A DNA stretch of 64,000 bases from Coriobacteriaceae bacterium (GTDB lineage: Bacteria; Actinomycetota; Coriobacteriia; Coriobacteriales; Atopobiaceae). The stretch is taken from the NCBI GenBank assembly GCA_004557505.1, contig SFGZ01000003.1:1-64000 (forward strand), read 5' to 3'. Under the pieces are notes generated by a model. That model worked only from the letters and a program-made list of their open reading frames with translations, was not told where the DNA came from and made no database searches. A program made the position numbers and the translations under genes. This document shows, piece after piece, positions 46,984 to 55,496 of this stretch; positions within the stretch are counted from its first letter, which is position 1, and the number at the start of each line of letters is the position of its first letter.

Positions 46984-47442
46984 ATGGAGAAGAAGATAAG
47001 GTACCTGCTGCTTGTCTCGGCGCTCGTTGTGACATCGCTCGTGCTTGCACGACCCGCGCATGCACACGCCGAGGTCTTGCCCCAGGGCGCGCAGCCCGTT
47101 GCTATCAGGATGCGTCGCACGCCGATGCCGTACACCAAGACGCTCACTGCGAGCAAGGCTGCCCGCAGCGCGTCGACAGGCGGCTTTGCGTACATATATC
47201 TCAAGGCGGACGTAACGATTGATGGCCAGTATGGTTCTGTGGTGGGAATAAACGGGGTTTGGTGCTACCAGGCCGATGCAAGCAGGTATTTTGTGCGATG
47301 GGAGGAGCTTTCGCTCAAGTATCGCAAGACAAGCAGTACATCCGTTTGGGCCAAGGCTACGGGGTACGTCTACTTCAGCAACCCCTCCACCGGAATGCAG
47401 GACAAGTACTACCTGGAGATTGAACACACCTGGACTGTGTAG
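46984..47442 (+). CDS. Secreted protein of unknown function
   Basis: A 152-residue protein from ATG 46984 (GGGAGGTG at 46969-46976). A clear signal peptide (KKIRYLLLVSALVVTSLVLARPAHA) would be cut near residue 27. The mature part is beta-rich (FAYIYLKADVTIDGQYGSVVGI; SVWAKATGYVYFSNPSTG; KYYLEIEHTWTV) with one Cys. No anchor or known domain is seen. It lies directly downstream of the double-HTH regulator and eight bases before a small membrane protein gene, which suggests a regulated pair. Confidence 0.7.
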   Translation: MEKKIRYLLLVSALVVTSLVLARPAHAHAEVLPQGAQPVAIRMRRTPMPYTKTLTASKAARSASTGGFAYIYLKADVTIDGQYGSVVGINGVWCYQADASRYFVRWEELSLKYRKTSSTSVWAKATGYVYFSNPSTGMQDKYYLEIEHTWTV

Positions 47443-47450
47443 GAGGTGCT

Positions 47451-47570
47451 ATGCACGATTGGGTCGTGATTCTGTATGTGGCGTATGATTGGGCGTCTGG
47501 CCTGCTCAAGTTCGTCCTTCTCGTCCTAGCGTGTGCCGCTCTCCTGAAGTATCTCAAGAGCAGCTCATAA
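47451..47570 (+). CDS. 39-residue membrane protein
   Basis: ATG 47451 follows an ideal SD (AGGAGGT, 47441-47447) that overlaps the preceding stop. The product is one hydrophobic helix (LLKFVLLVLACAALLKYL) after a short aromatic N-terminus, ending KSSS. It is tightly coupled to the secreted-protein gene. The small size and SD quality make translation likely; the function is unknown. Confidence 0.6.
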   Translation: MHDWVVILYVAYDWASGLLKFVLLVLACAALLKYLKSSS

Positions 47571-47696
47571 GGATTCTGCCGGATGGAACTGCTGTCCGCA
47601 ACCAGGGTCGCTCTTCCTTAACAGCACCATCGACCTGGCATCTTCACGTCCATCGGCAGCGTTAGGGCGTTGGGGCCAATCGTTCCATCACCCACG

Positions 47697-47732
47697 GGCC
47701 CGGGGCCGGGATTGGCCTCGGGCCTGGCTTTT
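47697..47732 (+). terminator. Terminator after the small membrane protein unit
   Basis: GGCCCGGGGCC (47697-47707), loop GGGATT, GGCCTCGGGCC (47714-47724) with one wobble, then TGGCTTTT. The region from 47571 to the hairpin, and from 47733 to about 47865, shows no gene. Confidence 0.7.
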
Positions 47733-47872
47733 GGTGTCTATCGCGGGCGCTCGTCGTCACGTCACAGACCACCGACGACGTCGACTGGGTGCTGAGCGTG
47801 CTCTCGTGAGGCACCCGCCGCGCCCGTCCCTCGGGCGGGGTCCCGGGCGGCGCGCGGCGACGCATTTTGTTC

Positions 47873-47901
47873 CATGTGCGAACGATCGCACATGATATAC
47901 T
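47873..47901 (+). promoter_or_regulatory. adhE promoter with 22-bp palindromic operator
   Basis: CATGTGCGA (47873-47881) and TCGCACATG (47886-47894) form a perfect 9-bp inverted repeat with a 4-base centre. It lies immediately before a -10 box TATACT (47896-47901) and covers the -35 position, where no good -35 is found. TGTG/CACA half-sites recall Rex, but the spacing between them is two bases longer than the usual Rex site. It is 130 bases before adhE. Confidence 0.6.
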
Positions 47902-48030
47902 TCCACCGTATGCGTCTGTACGGCTCTCTGGGGGAGAGCGTCACCTCCCTCACCTGTGTTTTTGCTTGGTTTCTGCACGACCGGGCCCGCGAGCAGGTCG
48001 CGGGCCCTGTCCAGGAAATAGGAGGAACGC

Positions 48031-50661
48031 ATGGCAAAGAAACCCACTGGCAAGGCAACGGTCATCGCTGACGTCGACTCGCTGGCCAAGCGCATCCAGG
48101 AGATGCGCGCGGCTCAGGCGGAGTTCGCCACGTTCAGCCAGGAGCAGGTCGATAAGATCTTCTATGCGGCTGCCATGGCCGCGAACAAGGCCCGCATCCC
48201 GCTTGCCAAGATGGCGGTCGAGGAGACCGGCATGGGAATCATGGAGGACAAGGTCATCAAGAACCACTTTGCCTCCGAGTACATCTACAACAAGTACAAG
48301 GACCTCAAGACATGCGGCGTCATAGAGGACGACCCGGCGTTTGGCTACAAGAAGATCGCCGAGCCGCTCGGCATCATCGCCGCCGTCATCCCCACCACCA
48401 ACCCCACCTCGACGGCCATCTTCAAGACGCTGATCTGCCTCAAGACGAGGAACGCCATCATCATCAGCCCGCACCCGCGCGCGAAAGCCTGCACCATCGA
48501 GGCCGCCCGCATCGTGCGCGACGCCGCCGAGGCGGCCGGGTGCCCCAAGGGCATCATCGACTGGGTGCCCGCGCCCACCATCGAGCTCACCGGCGCCCTC
48601 ATGGGCTCGGTCGACTGCATCCTCGCCACCGGCGGCCCCGGCATGGTCAACGCCGCCTACAGCTCCGGCAAGCCCGCCCTCGGCGTCGGCCCCGGCAACA
48701 ACCCCGCCATCATCGACGATTCCGCCGACATCGAGCTCTCGGTCAACTCCATCATCCACTCCAAGACCTTCGACAACGGCATGATCTGCGCCACCGAGCA
48801 GAACGTCATCGTGCTCGACAAGGTCTACGACAAGGTCAAGGCCGAGTTCCAGAAGCGCGGCTGCTTCTTCCTCGCGGGCGACGACATCGCCAAGGTGGGC
48901 AACACCGTCATCGTGAACGGCGGCGTCAACGCCAAGATGGTTGGCCAGGCGGCAACAAAGATCGCCGCAGCCGCCGGCGTCGAGGTCCCGCCCTCGACCA
49001 AGGTCCTCATCGGCGAGGTCAGCTCCGTCGATCCCTCCGAGCCCTGGGCGCACGAGAAGCTCACCACCATCTTGGGGATGTATCGCGCCACGGACTACGA
49101 TGACGCCATCGCCAAGGCCTCCCGCCTCGTCGCCGACGGAGGCTACGGCCACACGGCCTCCCTCTTCGTCGACCCCAACGAGAAGGAGAAGATCGCGCGC
49201 CACGCCGAGGCCATGAAGGCCTGCCGCATCCTCGTCAACACCCCCGCCGCCATGGGTGGCATCGGCGACCTCTACAACTTCATGCTTCCCCCCTCGCTCA
49301 CGCTTGGGTGCGGTTCCTGGGGCGGCAACTCCGTCTCCGGCAACGTCGGACCCCAGCACCTTCTGAACATCAAGTCTGTGGCTGAGAGGCGTGAGAACAT
49401 GCTGTGGCTCCGTACCCCCGAGAAGGTCTACTTCAAGAAGGGCTGCATGCCCGTCGCGCTGCGCGAGCTCAAGGACGTCTACGGCAAGAAGCGCGCGTTC
49501 ATCGTCACCGACAAGTTCCTGTACGAGAGCGGGTTCACCAAGAGGATCGAGGCCTCCCTCGACGAGATGGGCATCGCCCACGAGTCCTTCTGGTCCATCT
49601 CGCCCGACCCCAAGCTGCAGGACGCCGAGAAGGGCGAGGAGCTTCTCCGCGCCTTCCAGCCCGACACCATCATCGCCATCGGCGGCGGCTCCGCAATGGA
49701 CGCCGGCAAGATCATGTGGTCCATGTACGAGAACCCCGACGAGGACTTCTCCAACATGAGCATGGACTTCATGGACATCAGGAAGCGCGTCTACGCCTTC
49801 CCCAAGATGGGTAAGAAGGCCTTCTTCGTGGCCATCCCCACCTCCTCGGGCACCGGTTCCGAGGTCACGCCGTTCGCCATCATCACCGACGCCGAGACCG
49901 GCATCAAGTGGCCCATCACCGACTACGAGCTCATGCCCAACATGGCCATCGTCGACACCGACAACATGATGACCCAGCCCAAGGGCCTCACCTGCGCCTC
50001 CGGCGTCGACGTCCTCACGCACTGCCTCGAGGCCTACGTCTCGATGATGGCGTCCGATTACACGGACTCCTTCGCGCTGCGCGGCATGAAGCTCGTCTTC
50101 CAGTACCTGCCGCGCGCCTTCGACGACGGCTCCGACGTCGAGGCCCGCGACCACATGGCCAACGCTTCCTGCCTGGGCGGCCTGGCGTTCGCAAACGCGT
50201 TCCTGGGCGTGAACCACTCCATGGCCCACAAGCTCGGCGCCTTCCACCACATCCCGCACGGCCTGGCCAACGCCGTCATCCTGCGCCGCGTCATGCGCTA
50301 CAACGCGGCCGAGCGCCCCATCAAGATGGGCACCTTCCCGCAGTATGACCACCCCAAGACGCTGCACCGCTACGCCGAGGCCGGCCGCTTCTGCGGCGCC
50401 ACGGGCAAGGACGACCGCGAGGTCTTCGAGAACTTCATCACGATGATCGGCGAGCTCTTCGACCACGTGGGCGTCAAGTCCACCATCGCCGAGTACGGCG
50501 TGGACGAGCAGTGCTTCCTGGACACCCTGGACGACATGAGCCTGCAGGCCTTCAACGACCAGTGCACCGGAGCCAACCCGCGCTACCCGCTCGTGTCCGA
50601 GATCAAGGAGCTCTACCTCGACGCCTACTACGGCCGTCCCGCCAGCTCCTACGAGGACTAG
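48031..50661 (+). CDS. adhE: Bifunctional acetaldehyde-CoA/alcohol dehydrogenase
   Basis: An 876-residue AdhE converting acetyl-CoA to ethanol with two NADH. The N-terminal ALDH part has PTTNPTSTAIFK and the catalytic Cys253 in NGMICATEQ. The C-terminal iron ADH part has IGGGSAMDAGKI, PTSSGTGSEVTPFAII and metal-binding His residues in VNHSMAHKLGAFHHIPHG. AdhE usually assembles into spirosomes. AGGAGG precedes ATG 48031. It duplicates the chemistry of the BMC aldehyde and alcohol dehydrogenases but lacks their tail. Confidence 0.97.
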   Translation: MAKKPTGKATVIADVDSLAKRIQEMRAAQAEFATFSQEQVDKIFYAAAMAANKARIPLAKMAVEETGMGIMEDKVIKNHFASEYIYNKYKDLKTCGVIEDDPAFGYKKIAEPLGIIAAVIPTTNPTSTAIFKTLICLKTRNAIIISPHPRAKACTIEAARIVRDAAEAAGCPKGIIDWVPAPTIELTGALMGSVDCILATGGPGMVNAAYSSGKPALGVGPGNNPAIIDDSADIELSVNSIIHSKTFDNGMICATEQNVIVLDKVYDKVKAEFQKRGCFFLAGDDIAKVGNTVIVNGGVNAKMVGQAATKIAAAAGVEVPPSTKVLIGEVSSVDPSEPWAHEKLTTILGMYRATDYDDAIAKASRLVADGGYGHTASLFVDPNEKEKIARHAEAMKACRILVNTPAAMGGIGDLYNFMLPPSLTLGCGSWGGNSVSGNVGPQHLLNIKSVAERRENMLWLRTPEKVYFKKGCMPVALRELKDVYGKKRAFIVTDKFLYESGFTKRIEASLDEMGIAHESFWSISPDPKLQDAEKGEELLRAFQPDTIIAIGGGSAMDAGKIMWSMYENPDEDFSNMSMDFMDIRKRVYAFPKMGKKAFFVAIPTSSGTGSEVTPFAIITDAETGIKWPITDYELMPNMAIVDTDNMMTQPKGLTCASGVDVLTHCLEAYVSMMASDYTDSFALRGMKLVFQYLPRAFDDGSDVEARDHMANASCLGGLAFANAFLGVNHSMAHKLGAFHHIPHGLANAVILRRVMRYNAAERPIKMGTFPQYDHPKTLHRYAEAGRFCGATGKDDREVFENFITMIGELFDHVGVKSTIAEYGVDEQCFLDTLDDMSLQAFNDQCTGANPRYPLVSEIKELYLDAYYGRPASSYED

Positions 50662-50694
50662 TCACACCCAACCCGGTCACTAGGAGGCATCACC

Positions 50695-51471
50695 ATGAAG
50701 CTTTCTGACGAGCGCGTCGAGCTCGCACGCCGCCACAACAAGGTCGTCTACAAGGACGGTGACAGGATCGTCAAGTCCTTCGTGCGCACCAAGCCGGCCG
50801 TAGACGTCTTCCGCGAGGCCCTGAACCTCGCCCGCATCGAGCAGGCCGAGGGCCTCAGCACCCCCAAGGTGCTCGAGGTCTCGCAGGTGGAGGGCGGCTC
50901 CTGGGCCCTCGCATACGAGTACTTCCCCGGGCGCACCCTGCATGACCTCATGAAGGAGGCGGAGGGCACGCCAAAGTTCGACGAGCTCCTCCAGACCTTC
51001 GTCGACCTACAGGTCAAGGTGCAGAACACCAAGGCCCCCGCAGCCCTCACCAGCCAGTGCGACAAGATCGTCCGCATGATCGGCCGCGTGAAGGACCTCG
51101 ACCCCTCCGCCCGCTACGACCTCCAGATGCGTGCCGACCGCCTTCGCAACGCCCGCTCCATCTGCCACGGTGATTTCAACCCCACCAACGTCGTCGTGGG
51201 CGACGACGGCAGCCTCTTCGTCTGCGACTGGACGCACGTCACCGTTGGCCTGGCCGACGCCGACGCGGCCATGACCTACATGCTGTTCACGCTCGAGTTC
51301 CCCGCCGCCGCCGACAAGTACCTGGACCTCTACTCCAAGGCCGCGGACATCGCCAAGCAGAAGATCAGCTACTGGCTGCCCGTCGTGGCCGCCGCCGAGC
51401 TCTCCCGTGGCCGCAAGGACAACGAGGAGTTCCTCAACAACTGGATCAATGTGGCCAGCGACTACGAGTAG
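50695..51471 (+). CDS. Aminoglycoside-phosphotransferase-like kinase
   Basis: A 258-residue protein with the APH/choline-kinase fold: an N-lobe with DRIVKSFVRTK, and the catalytic CHGDFNPTNVVVGDDG followed by FVCDWTHVT as the metal-binding Asp. It resembles small-molecule kinases rather than resistance enzymes. It lies 33 bases after adhE with a good SD (AGGAGGC), probably in the same transcript, and ends at a strong terminator. The substrate is unknown. Confidence 0.82.
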   Translation: MKLSDERVELARRHNKVVYKDGDRIVKSFVRTKPAVDVFREALNLARIEQAEGLSTPKVLEVSQVEGGSWALAYEYFPGRTLHDLMKEAEGTPKFDELLQTFVDLQVKVQNTKAPAALTSQCDKIVRMIGRVKDLDPSARYDLQMRADRLRNARSICHGDFNPTNVVVGDDGSLFVCDWTHVTVGLADADAAMTYMLFTLEFPAAADKYLDLYSKAADIAKQKISYWLPVVAAAELSRGRKDNEEFLNNWINVASDYE

Positions 51472-51502
51472 GCCGCAGCCTCTGCGCGCCATCCCGCTTG
51501 CG

Positions 51503-51534
51503 AAAGGCACCCGGCGCACGCCGGGTGCCTTTCT
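51503..51534 (+). terminator. Terminator of the adhE-kinase unit
   Basis: AAAGGCACCCGGC (51503-51515), loop GCAC, GCCGGGTGCCTTT (51520-51532): a perfect 13-bp stem ending in a short T-run. Confidence 0.88.
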
Positions 51535-51611
51535 CTGTGCAGGGAAGACCCGTTTCGTCTAAGCTTGGATGGTCGTTTTCAGCACGTCATCCGCATCGCA
51601 AGGAGCTGCCC

Positions 51612-52280
51612 ATGGGTCTCTCGTCCAATCACCGCCCCGTCGCCCGGGCGCTCTCGCGCCTGTGCGTTCTTGTCCTGGCGGCGGCGGTGTCGCTCTCGCT
51701 GGCCGCCTGCAAGAGTGACACCGAGAAGGTCACGGAGACCGTGACGCAGTTCATGGGCGGCTACGACGCCCTTGCGCATCCCGGGGAAGACGAGGGGGGC
51801 AAGGATGCCGGCAAGCCCGCCGAGAGCGGCGTGCCCGACCCGCAGTTTGGCGATGACGCGACCACGGCCAGGCTCGACGAGTTTGGGATTGACGCGGGCG
51901 AGTATCACGCGCACCTGCTCTCGCACTTCTCGTACCAGATGGGAGACGTGAGCGTCGCCGAGGACGGCAAGACCGCGACGGCGACCGTGAGCGTGACCAA
52001 CGCGACGCTCTCGGACGCAATCGCCGGCGCCGCGTCTGACTTCGAGGCCTGGATGCTCACGGACGAGATGCAGGCCACGCTTGACTCCGGTGGCCGCGCC
52101 GCCCTGGTCGACAAGCTCTTCGACTTCCTCTACCAGCGGCTTGGCGCGGAGGACGCGACGTGCGCCACGGCGGATGCCACGCTGTCGCTCACGAAGGGCG
52201 ACGATGGCAGATGGGTCATCGACACGCCGCTTCCGGGAGGGTTCTTCTCTGCCCTCTACGGCGGCACCGACATCTCATGA
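51612..52280 (+). CDS. Lipoprotein of unknown function
   Basis: A 222-residue lipoprotein from ATG 51612 (AGGAG upstream). A signal peptide ends in lipobox LAAC (near residues 35-38). The mature protein is helical early on (SDTEKVTETVTQFMGGYDAL), then has an immunoglobulin- or NTF2-like segment with repeated strands (MGDVSVAEDGKTATATVSV; WVIDTPL). This resembles DUF4878/DUF5105-like lipoproteins, but the match is not strong. It converges on folA with stop codons back to back. Confidence 0.7.
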   Translation: MGLSSNHRPVARALSRLCVLVLAAAVSLSLAACKSDTEKVTETVTQFMGGYDALAHPGEDEGGKDAGKPAESGVPDPQFGDDATTARLDEFGIDAGEYHAHLLSHFSYQMGDVSVAEDGKTATATVSVTNATLSDAIAGAASDFEAWMLTDEMQATLDSGGRAALVDKLFDFLYQRLGAEDATCATADATLSLTKGDDGRWVIDTPLPGGFFSALYGGTDIS

Positions 52281-52784
52281 GACAGGGGGGCCGTCCATCC
52301 GCCTCGCGTAGGTGACGAACGAGAAGGCCACGCCGCTTGCCGTGACGCCGCCATCCTCCTCGCGCTCGACGCTCCACGCCGGGTCGCCGTCGAGGTTGGG
52401 GAAGAAGGCGTCGGCGGGCTTCTCGACGTCGAACTTGGTGACGTAGGCGCGTGCGCACTGGGGGAGGAGCGCGCGATAGGCCGACTCGCCGCCGATGAGC
52501 CACACCCTGTCCGGGTCGTCCGTCGCAACCGCCTCGAGCGCGGCGGCGGGGGAGGCCACCCCCTCGACGCCGTCGGGAAGCGTCGCGGGGTCGTGCGTGA
52601 TCACGACGTTCCTTCTCCCCTTGAGGGGCCCCCCCGGGAAGCTCTCGAGCGTGCGCCTGCCCATGATGACCGTGCCGCCCATGGTGAGCTCCACAAAGCG
52701 GCGCATGTCGGCCTTGCCGTGGACGAGAAGCGCGCCCCGGTTGCCTATGCCCCAATCGCTGCAGACGGCGACGATGGCGTTCAT
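52275..52784 (-). CDS. folA: Dihydrofolate reductase
   Basis: A 169-residue DHFR regenerating THF with NADPH. MNAIVAVCSDWGIGNRGALL, the DMRRFVELTMGGTVIMGRRTLESFP core, VWLIGGESAYRALLP and AYVTKFDVEKPADAFFP cover the fold. AGGAGG precedes ATG 52784. It lies eight bases after thyA, the usual partner, since ThyA makes dihydrofolate. Its last codons overlap the lipoprotein's end by six bases. Confidence 0.94.
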   Translation of the reverse strand: MNAIVAVCSDWGIGNRGALLVHGKADMRRFVELTMGGTVIMGRRTLESFPGGPLKGRRNVVITHDPATLPDGVEGVASPAAALEAVATDDPDRVWLIGGESAYRALLPQCARAYVTKFDVEKPADAFFPNLDGDPAWSVEREEDGGVTASGVAFSFVTYARRMDGPPVS

Positions 52785-52792
52785 GGTGCCTC

Positions 52793-53641
52793 CTAGATGG
52801 CGATGGGGATGTCCTTCACCTGCGGGCCGCACTCGTAGCCCTCGACGACGAGGTCGTCGGTGGTGAAGTCGTAGAAGTCCGTGACGTCGGGCCTCAGGCT
52901 CACGCGCGGCGCGGGGTGCGTGGGCCGCGAGATGAGCTCCCGGATGATGGGCACGTGCCGGTCGTAGATGTGGGCGTCGGCGATCATATGCACCAGCTCG
53001 CCCGCGTTCATGCCGGAGACCTGCGCCACCATCATGAGCAGCAGCGCGTACTGGCACACGTTCCAGTTGTTGGCGGCAAGCACGTCCTGGCTGCGCTGGA
53101 CGAGGAGCATGTTCAGCGTGGGGCGCGCCTCCCCGCGCCCCTGCGTCACGTTGTAGATGGCGTTATAGGCGCAGGGATACAGGTGCATCTCGGAGAGGTC
53201 GGAGAAGGTGTAGAGGTTGGTCATGATGCGGCGCGAGTAGGGGTTCTCGCGCAGGTCCTTGAGGACGCGGTCCATCTGGTCGTAGTCGCCGTCGGCATAG
53301 TGGGAGACCTTGCCCACCTGGTAGCCATACGCCTTGCCGATGGATCCCGCCTCGTCCGCCCACTCGTCCCAGATGTGGCTGTGAAGGTCGTGGACGTTGC
53401 TCGACTTGCGCTGGTAGATCCAGAGGACCTCGTCCATGCAGCTCTTGAGGGCCGTGCGGCGAAGCGTGATGGCCGGGAACTCCTCGCGCAGGTCATAGCG
53501 GTTGCACACGCCAAAGCGCTTGATGGTGTAGGCGGGCGTGCCGTCCTCCCAGTGCGGGCGCACCCTCTGTCCCTCGGTGGTGGTGCCGTGCTCGAGGATG
53601 TCGGAGCACATATTGACAAAGATGTCGTCTGCCTTGCTCAT
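52793..53641 (-). CDS. thyA: Thymidylate synthase (ThyA)
   Basis: A 282-residue ThyA methylating dUMP with methylene-THF. The catalytic Cys lies in HLYPCAYNAIYNV rather than the common LPPCH form, like the B. subtilis ThyA type with a non-His neighbour. VLWIYQRKSSNVHDL, YGYQVGK, YSRRIMTNLY, NNWNVCQYALLLMMVAQ and DFYDFTTDDL are conserved. GGAGGAGG precedes ATG 53641. It is grouped with folA and mutT. Confidence 0.94.
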   Translation of the reverse strand: MSKADDIFVNMCSDILEHGTTTEGQRVRPHWEDGTPAYTIKRFGVCNRYDLREEFPAITLRRTALKSCMDEVLWIYQRKSSNVHDLHSHIWDEWADEAGSIGKAYGYQVGKVSHYADGDYDQMDRVLKDLRENPYSRRIMTNLYTFSDLSEMHLYPCAYNAIYNVTQGRGEARPTLNMLLVQRSQDVLAANNWNVCQYALLLMMVAQVSGMNAGELVHMIADAHIYDRHVPIIRELISRPTHPAPRVSLRPDVTDFYDFTTDDLVVEGYECGPQVKDIPIAI

Positions 53642-53685
53642 GGGTCCTCCTCCTTGCGTGTCGTGACGTGCTGGCAGGCCCTCTC

Positions 53686-54126
53686 CTACAGGTGCTCCGA
53701 CTCCATGAGCTGGTCCCAGGCAAGTCCCAGCGTCTGGATGAGCCCCTGGTCTGCGGGGAGCCAGCCCACGTCGAGAAGCTCGCCGCGCCCAAGCCACCGC
53801 AGCTCGCTGTGCTCGCCCGCCTTGGCCCGGGGCTCGGCGCCCGGCGCCAGCGTACACACGAAGCAGTCCATGACCAGGTGGAACTCGGGGTAGTCATAGG
53901 TTAGCGTGTCGAGGGGCCACATGACCTGGAGCTTGCAGCCAATCTCCTCCATGACCTCGCGGCGGCAGGCCTGCTCGCCCGTCTCGCCGGCCTCAACCTT
54001 GCCGCCGGGAAACTCCCAGCCATCCATGCCATGCGCCCGGCGCGCCGCCAGGATGCGCTCGTCGCGCTGGATGATCGCGGCCGCCACATGTACGGTTGTG
54101 CGCTCCTCGTCGTTTCCTGCCGTCAT
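53686..54126 (-). CDS. NUDIX hydrolase, MutT-like
   Basis: A 146-residue protein with the Nudix box GGKVEAGETGEQACRREVMEEIG (about 42-64) preceded by WEFP, as in MutT-type 8-oxo-dGTP pyrophosphatases; cytidine-deaminase-type or CTP hydrolase roles remain possible. It starts at ATG 54126, overlapping the upstream thioesterase stop by four bases. Confidence 0.88.
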   Translation of the reverse strand: MTAGNDEERTTVHVAAAIIQRDERILAARRAHGMDGWEFPGGKVEAGETGEQACRREVMEEIGCKLQVMWPLDTLTYDYPEFHLVMDCFVCTLAPGAEPRAKAGEHSELRWLGRGELLDVGWLPADQGLIQTLGLAWDQLMESEHL

Positions 54127-54845
54127 GCGCGGCCCTCCATCCTCACGATGGCGCGGGGCTTGCCGTCCGCGCCGTTGATGCTCACGGTGATCTCATTGTC
54201 GCCGTCATAGACCACCGGGTGAAGCGTGTCGCCGAGAAGCGCCATGGCGCGGTACTGCACGTCGAGGCGGGCGGGGTCCATGGCGCGCCCAAGCTCGCCG
54301 GCGGCGAGAAGGGCGAAGCGTACGTACTCGGCGTTGTTCACGTGGCGGTTGGTGTCGAGGTGCTGCTCGGTGATCGCGATGGCAGACGTCTGCGTGCCCT
54401 CGCCCCGGAGCCTTAGGCGCCGGGGGATCTGCGGGAGGTCGTCCGGCCGCCCGTCTCCCTCCAGGAACACCGATTCGGCCTGCGGGATGCCTGCGACGCG
54501 CCTCTGCGAGAAGTCGTACATGTACCACTGGGAGTCCGCGCGCACGTGCGTGGTGCCGTCTGCCCCGTGGATCTCAAAGCAGCGCTCGGCCTGGAGCCGC
54601 CTCATGGCATAGCACCAGGTGCTCGTCGTGATGGCGTCGCAGAAGCGGGGGAGCGAGTCTATCTGTATGAGCCACGCCGCCAAGACCCACCCCAGGTGGT
54701 TGTGACGGAGCCCCCCCAGGCCCCTGCCCACCGTCTCGTTCTGGAAGGTGGAGCAGTCCTGTAGGTAGTTCATCATGGGGACCAGAGCGAGCATGCCGTT
54801 CTCGTCGCACTCGCTGTAGCGCACCCTGCTGTCGAATGAGTACAT
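54123..54845 (-). CDS. Acyl-ACP thioesterase
   Basis: A 240-residue FatA/FatB-type (PF01643-like) thioesterase with a double hot-dog fold. MYSFDSRVRYSECDENGML and the catalytic TEQHLDTNRHVNNAEYV (D-x-N-x-H) are seen, plus SRRVAGIP-like linker. It hydrolyses acyl-ACP to release fatty acid. ATG 54845 follows GGAGG. It is the first gene of the thioesterase-mutT-thyA-folA run. Confidence 0.88.
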   Translation of the reverse strand: MYSFDSRVRYSECDENGMLALVPMMNYLQDCSTFQNETVGRGLGGLRHNHLGWVLAAWLIQIDSLPRFCDAITTSTWCYAMRRLQAERCFEIHGADGTTHVRADSQWYMYDFSQRRVAGIPQAESVFLEGDGRPDDLPQIPRRLRLRGEGTQTSAIAITEQHLDTNRHVNNAEYVRFALLAAGELGRAMDPARLDVQYRAMALLGDTLHPVVYDGDNEITVSINGADGKPRAIVRMEGRA

Positions 54846-54896
54846 GCCGCCTCCGGTTTGGCCGTCGAACGCTCCCCACCTTAGCAGCAAACCGCG

Positions 54897-55496
54897 CTAG
54901 CGTCTAAGCGTGATTCCCCCGCCGTTTTTCGCGGCGTCCTGAACCATGACGGAGAGGGCTGTGTCCGCGGCAAGCGTCAGGGCGCATGCGGCCGCCGCCG
55001 ACACGCACGCAAGCTCGCCCCACGAGTAGAAGCAGGCCATGAGCCGCGGCCCGATGACAAAGACCACCAGCACCGAGAACACGCCGAAGACGGCCGAGGC
55101 CATGGGGCAGATGAGGCCGCGGTAGTTGAGGGGCCAGCCCGAGTAGTCCCACCAGCGCCTCCCAAAGCGCTCCTCGAGCACGCGCCCGGTGGCGTACTCG
55201 ATGGCCGTTGCAAGCGCGGCTCCCGCCACAAAGACGGCAAAGGGGTCCTCGAGGTGGCCGAGAAGCACGTATACGATGACCGCGCCCGTCCCGTAGATGG
55301 GGCAGCTCGGTCCGAAGAGGAAGCCCCGGCGCACCAGGTGGCGCTCCGTGATGGAGCAGTAGGCGGTCTCCCACACCCACCCGCCAACGGAGATGACCGT
55401 CATCGAGAGCATGAGAGCCGAGAGGCCCCGGGGCGAGAGGTCCGGCGCGGGCGTTGCCGCGAGCGCGGTGATGGCTGGAACGGCGTGGGCTAGCAT
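54897..55496 (-). CDS. CmpB-type putative ABC-transporter permease (PF06541-like)
   Basis: A 199-residue membrane protein with about five TM helices. The conserved SVGGWVWETAYCSITERHLVRRGFLFGPSCPIYGTGAV and WWDYSGWPLNYRGLICP motifs identify the CmpB family, annotated as a putative ABC permease although no ATPase lies nearby. ATG 55496 has GGAGGGGGG upstream. It overlaps the HD-domain gene by seven bases. Confidence 0.88.
   Translation of the reverse strand: MLAHAVPAITALAATPAPDLSPRGLSALMLSMTVISVGGWVWETAYCSITERHLVRRGFLFGPSCPIYGTGAVIVYVLLGHLEDPFAVFVAGAALATAIEYATGRVLEERFGRRWWDYSGWPLNYRGLICPMASAVFGVFSVLVVFVIGPRLMACFYSWGELACVSAAAACALTLAADTALSVMVQDAAKNGGGITLRR

Noticed and set aside
43563..47570. 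Integrated mobile element in the low-GC region
   Set aside because: No integrase, transposase, terminal repeats or attachment sites were found, so only compositional difference is reported.
47873..47894. Canonical Rex box
   Set aside because: TGTG and CACA half-sites are separated by ten bases instead of eight, and the inner AA/TT are replaced by CG; kept only as a palindromic operator.
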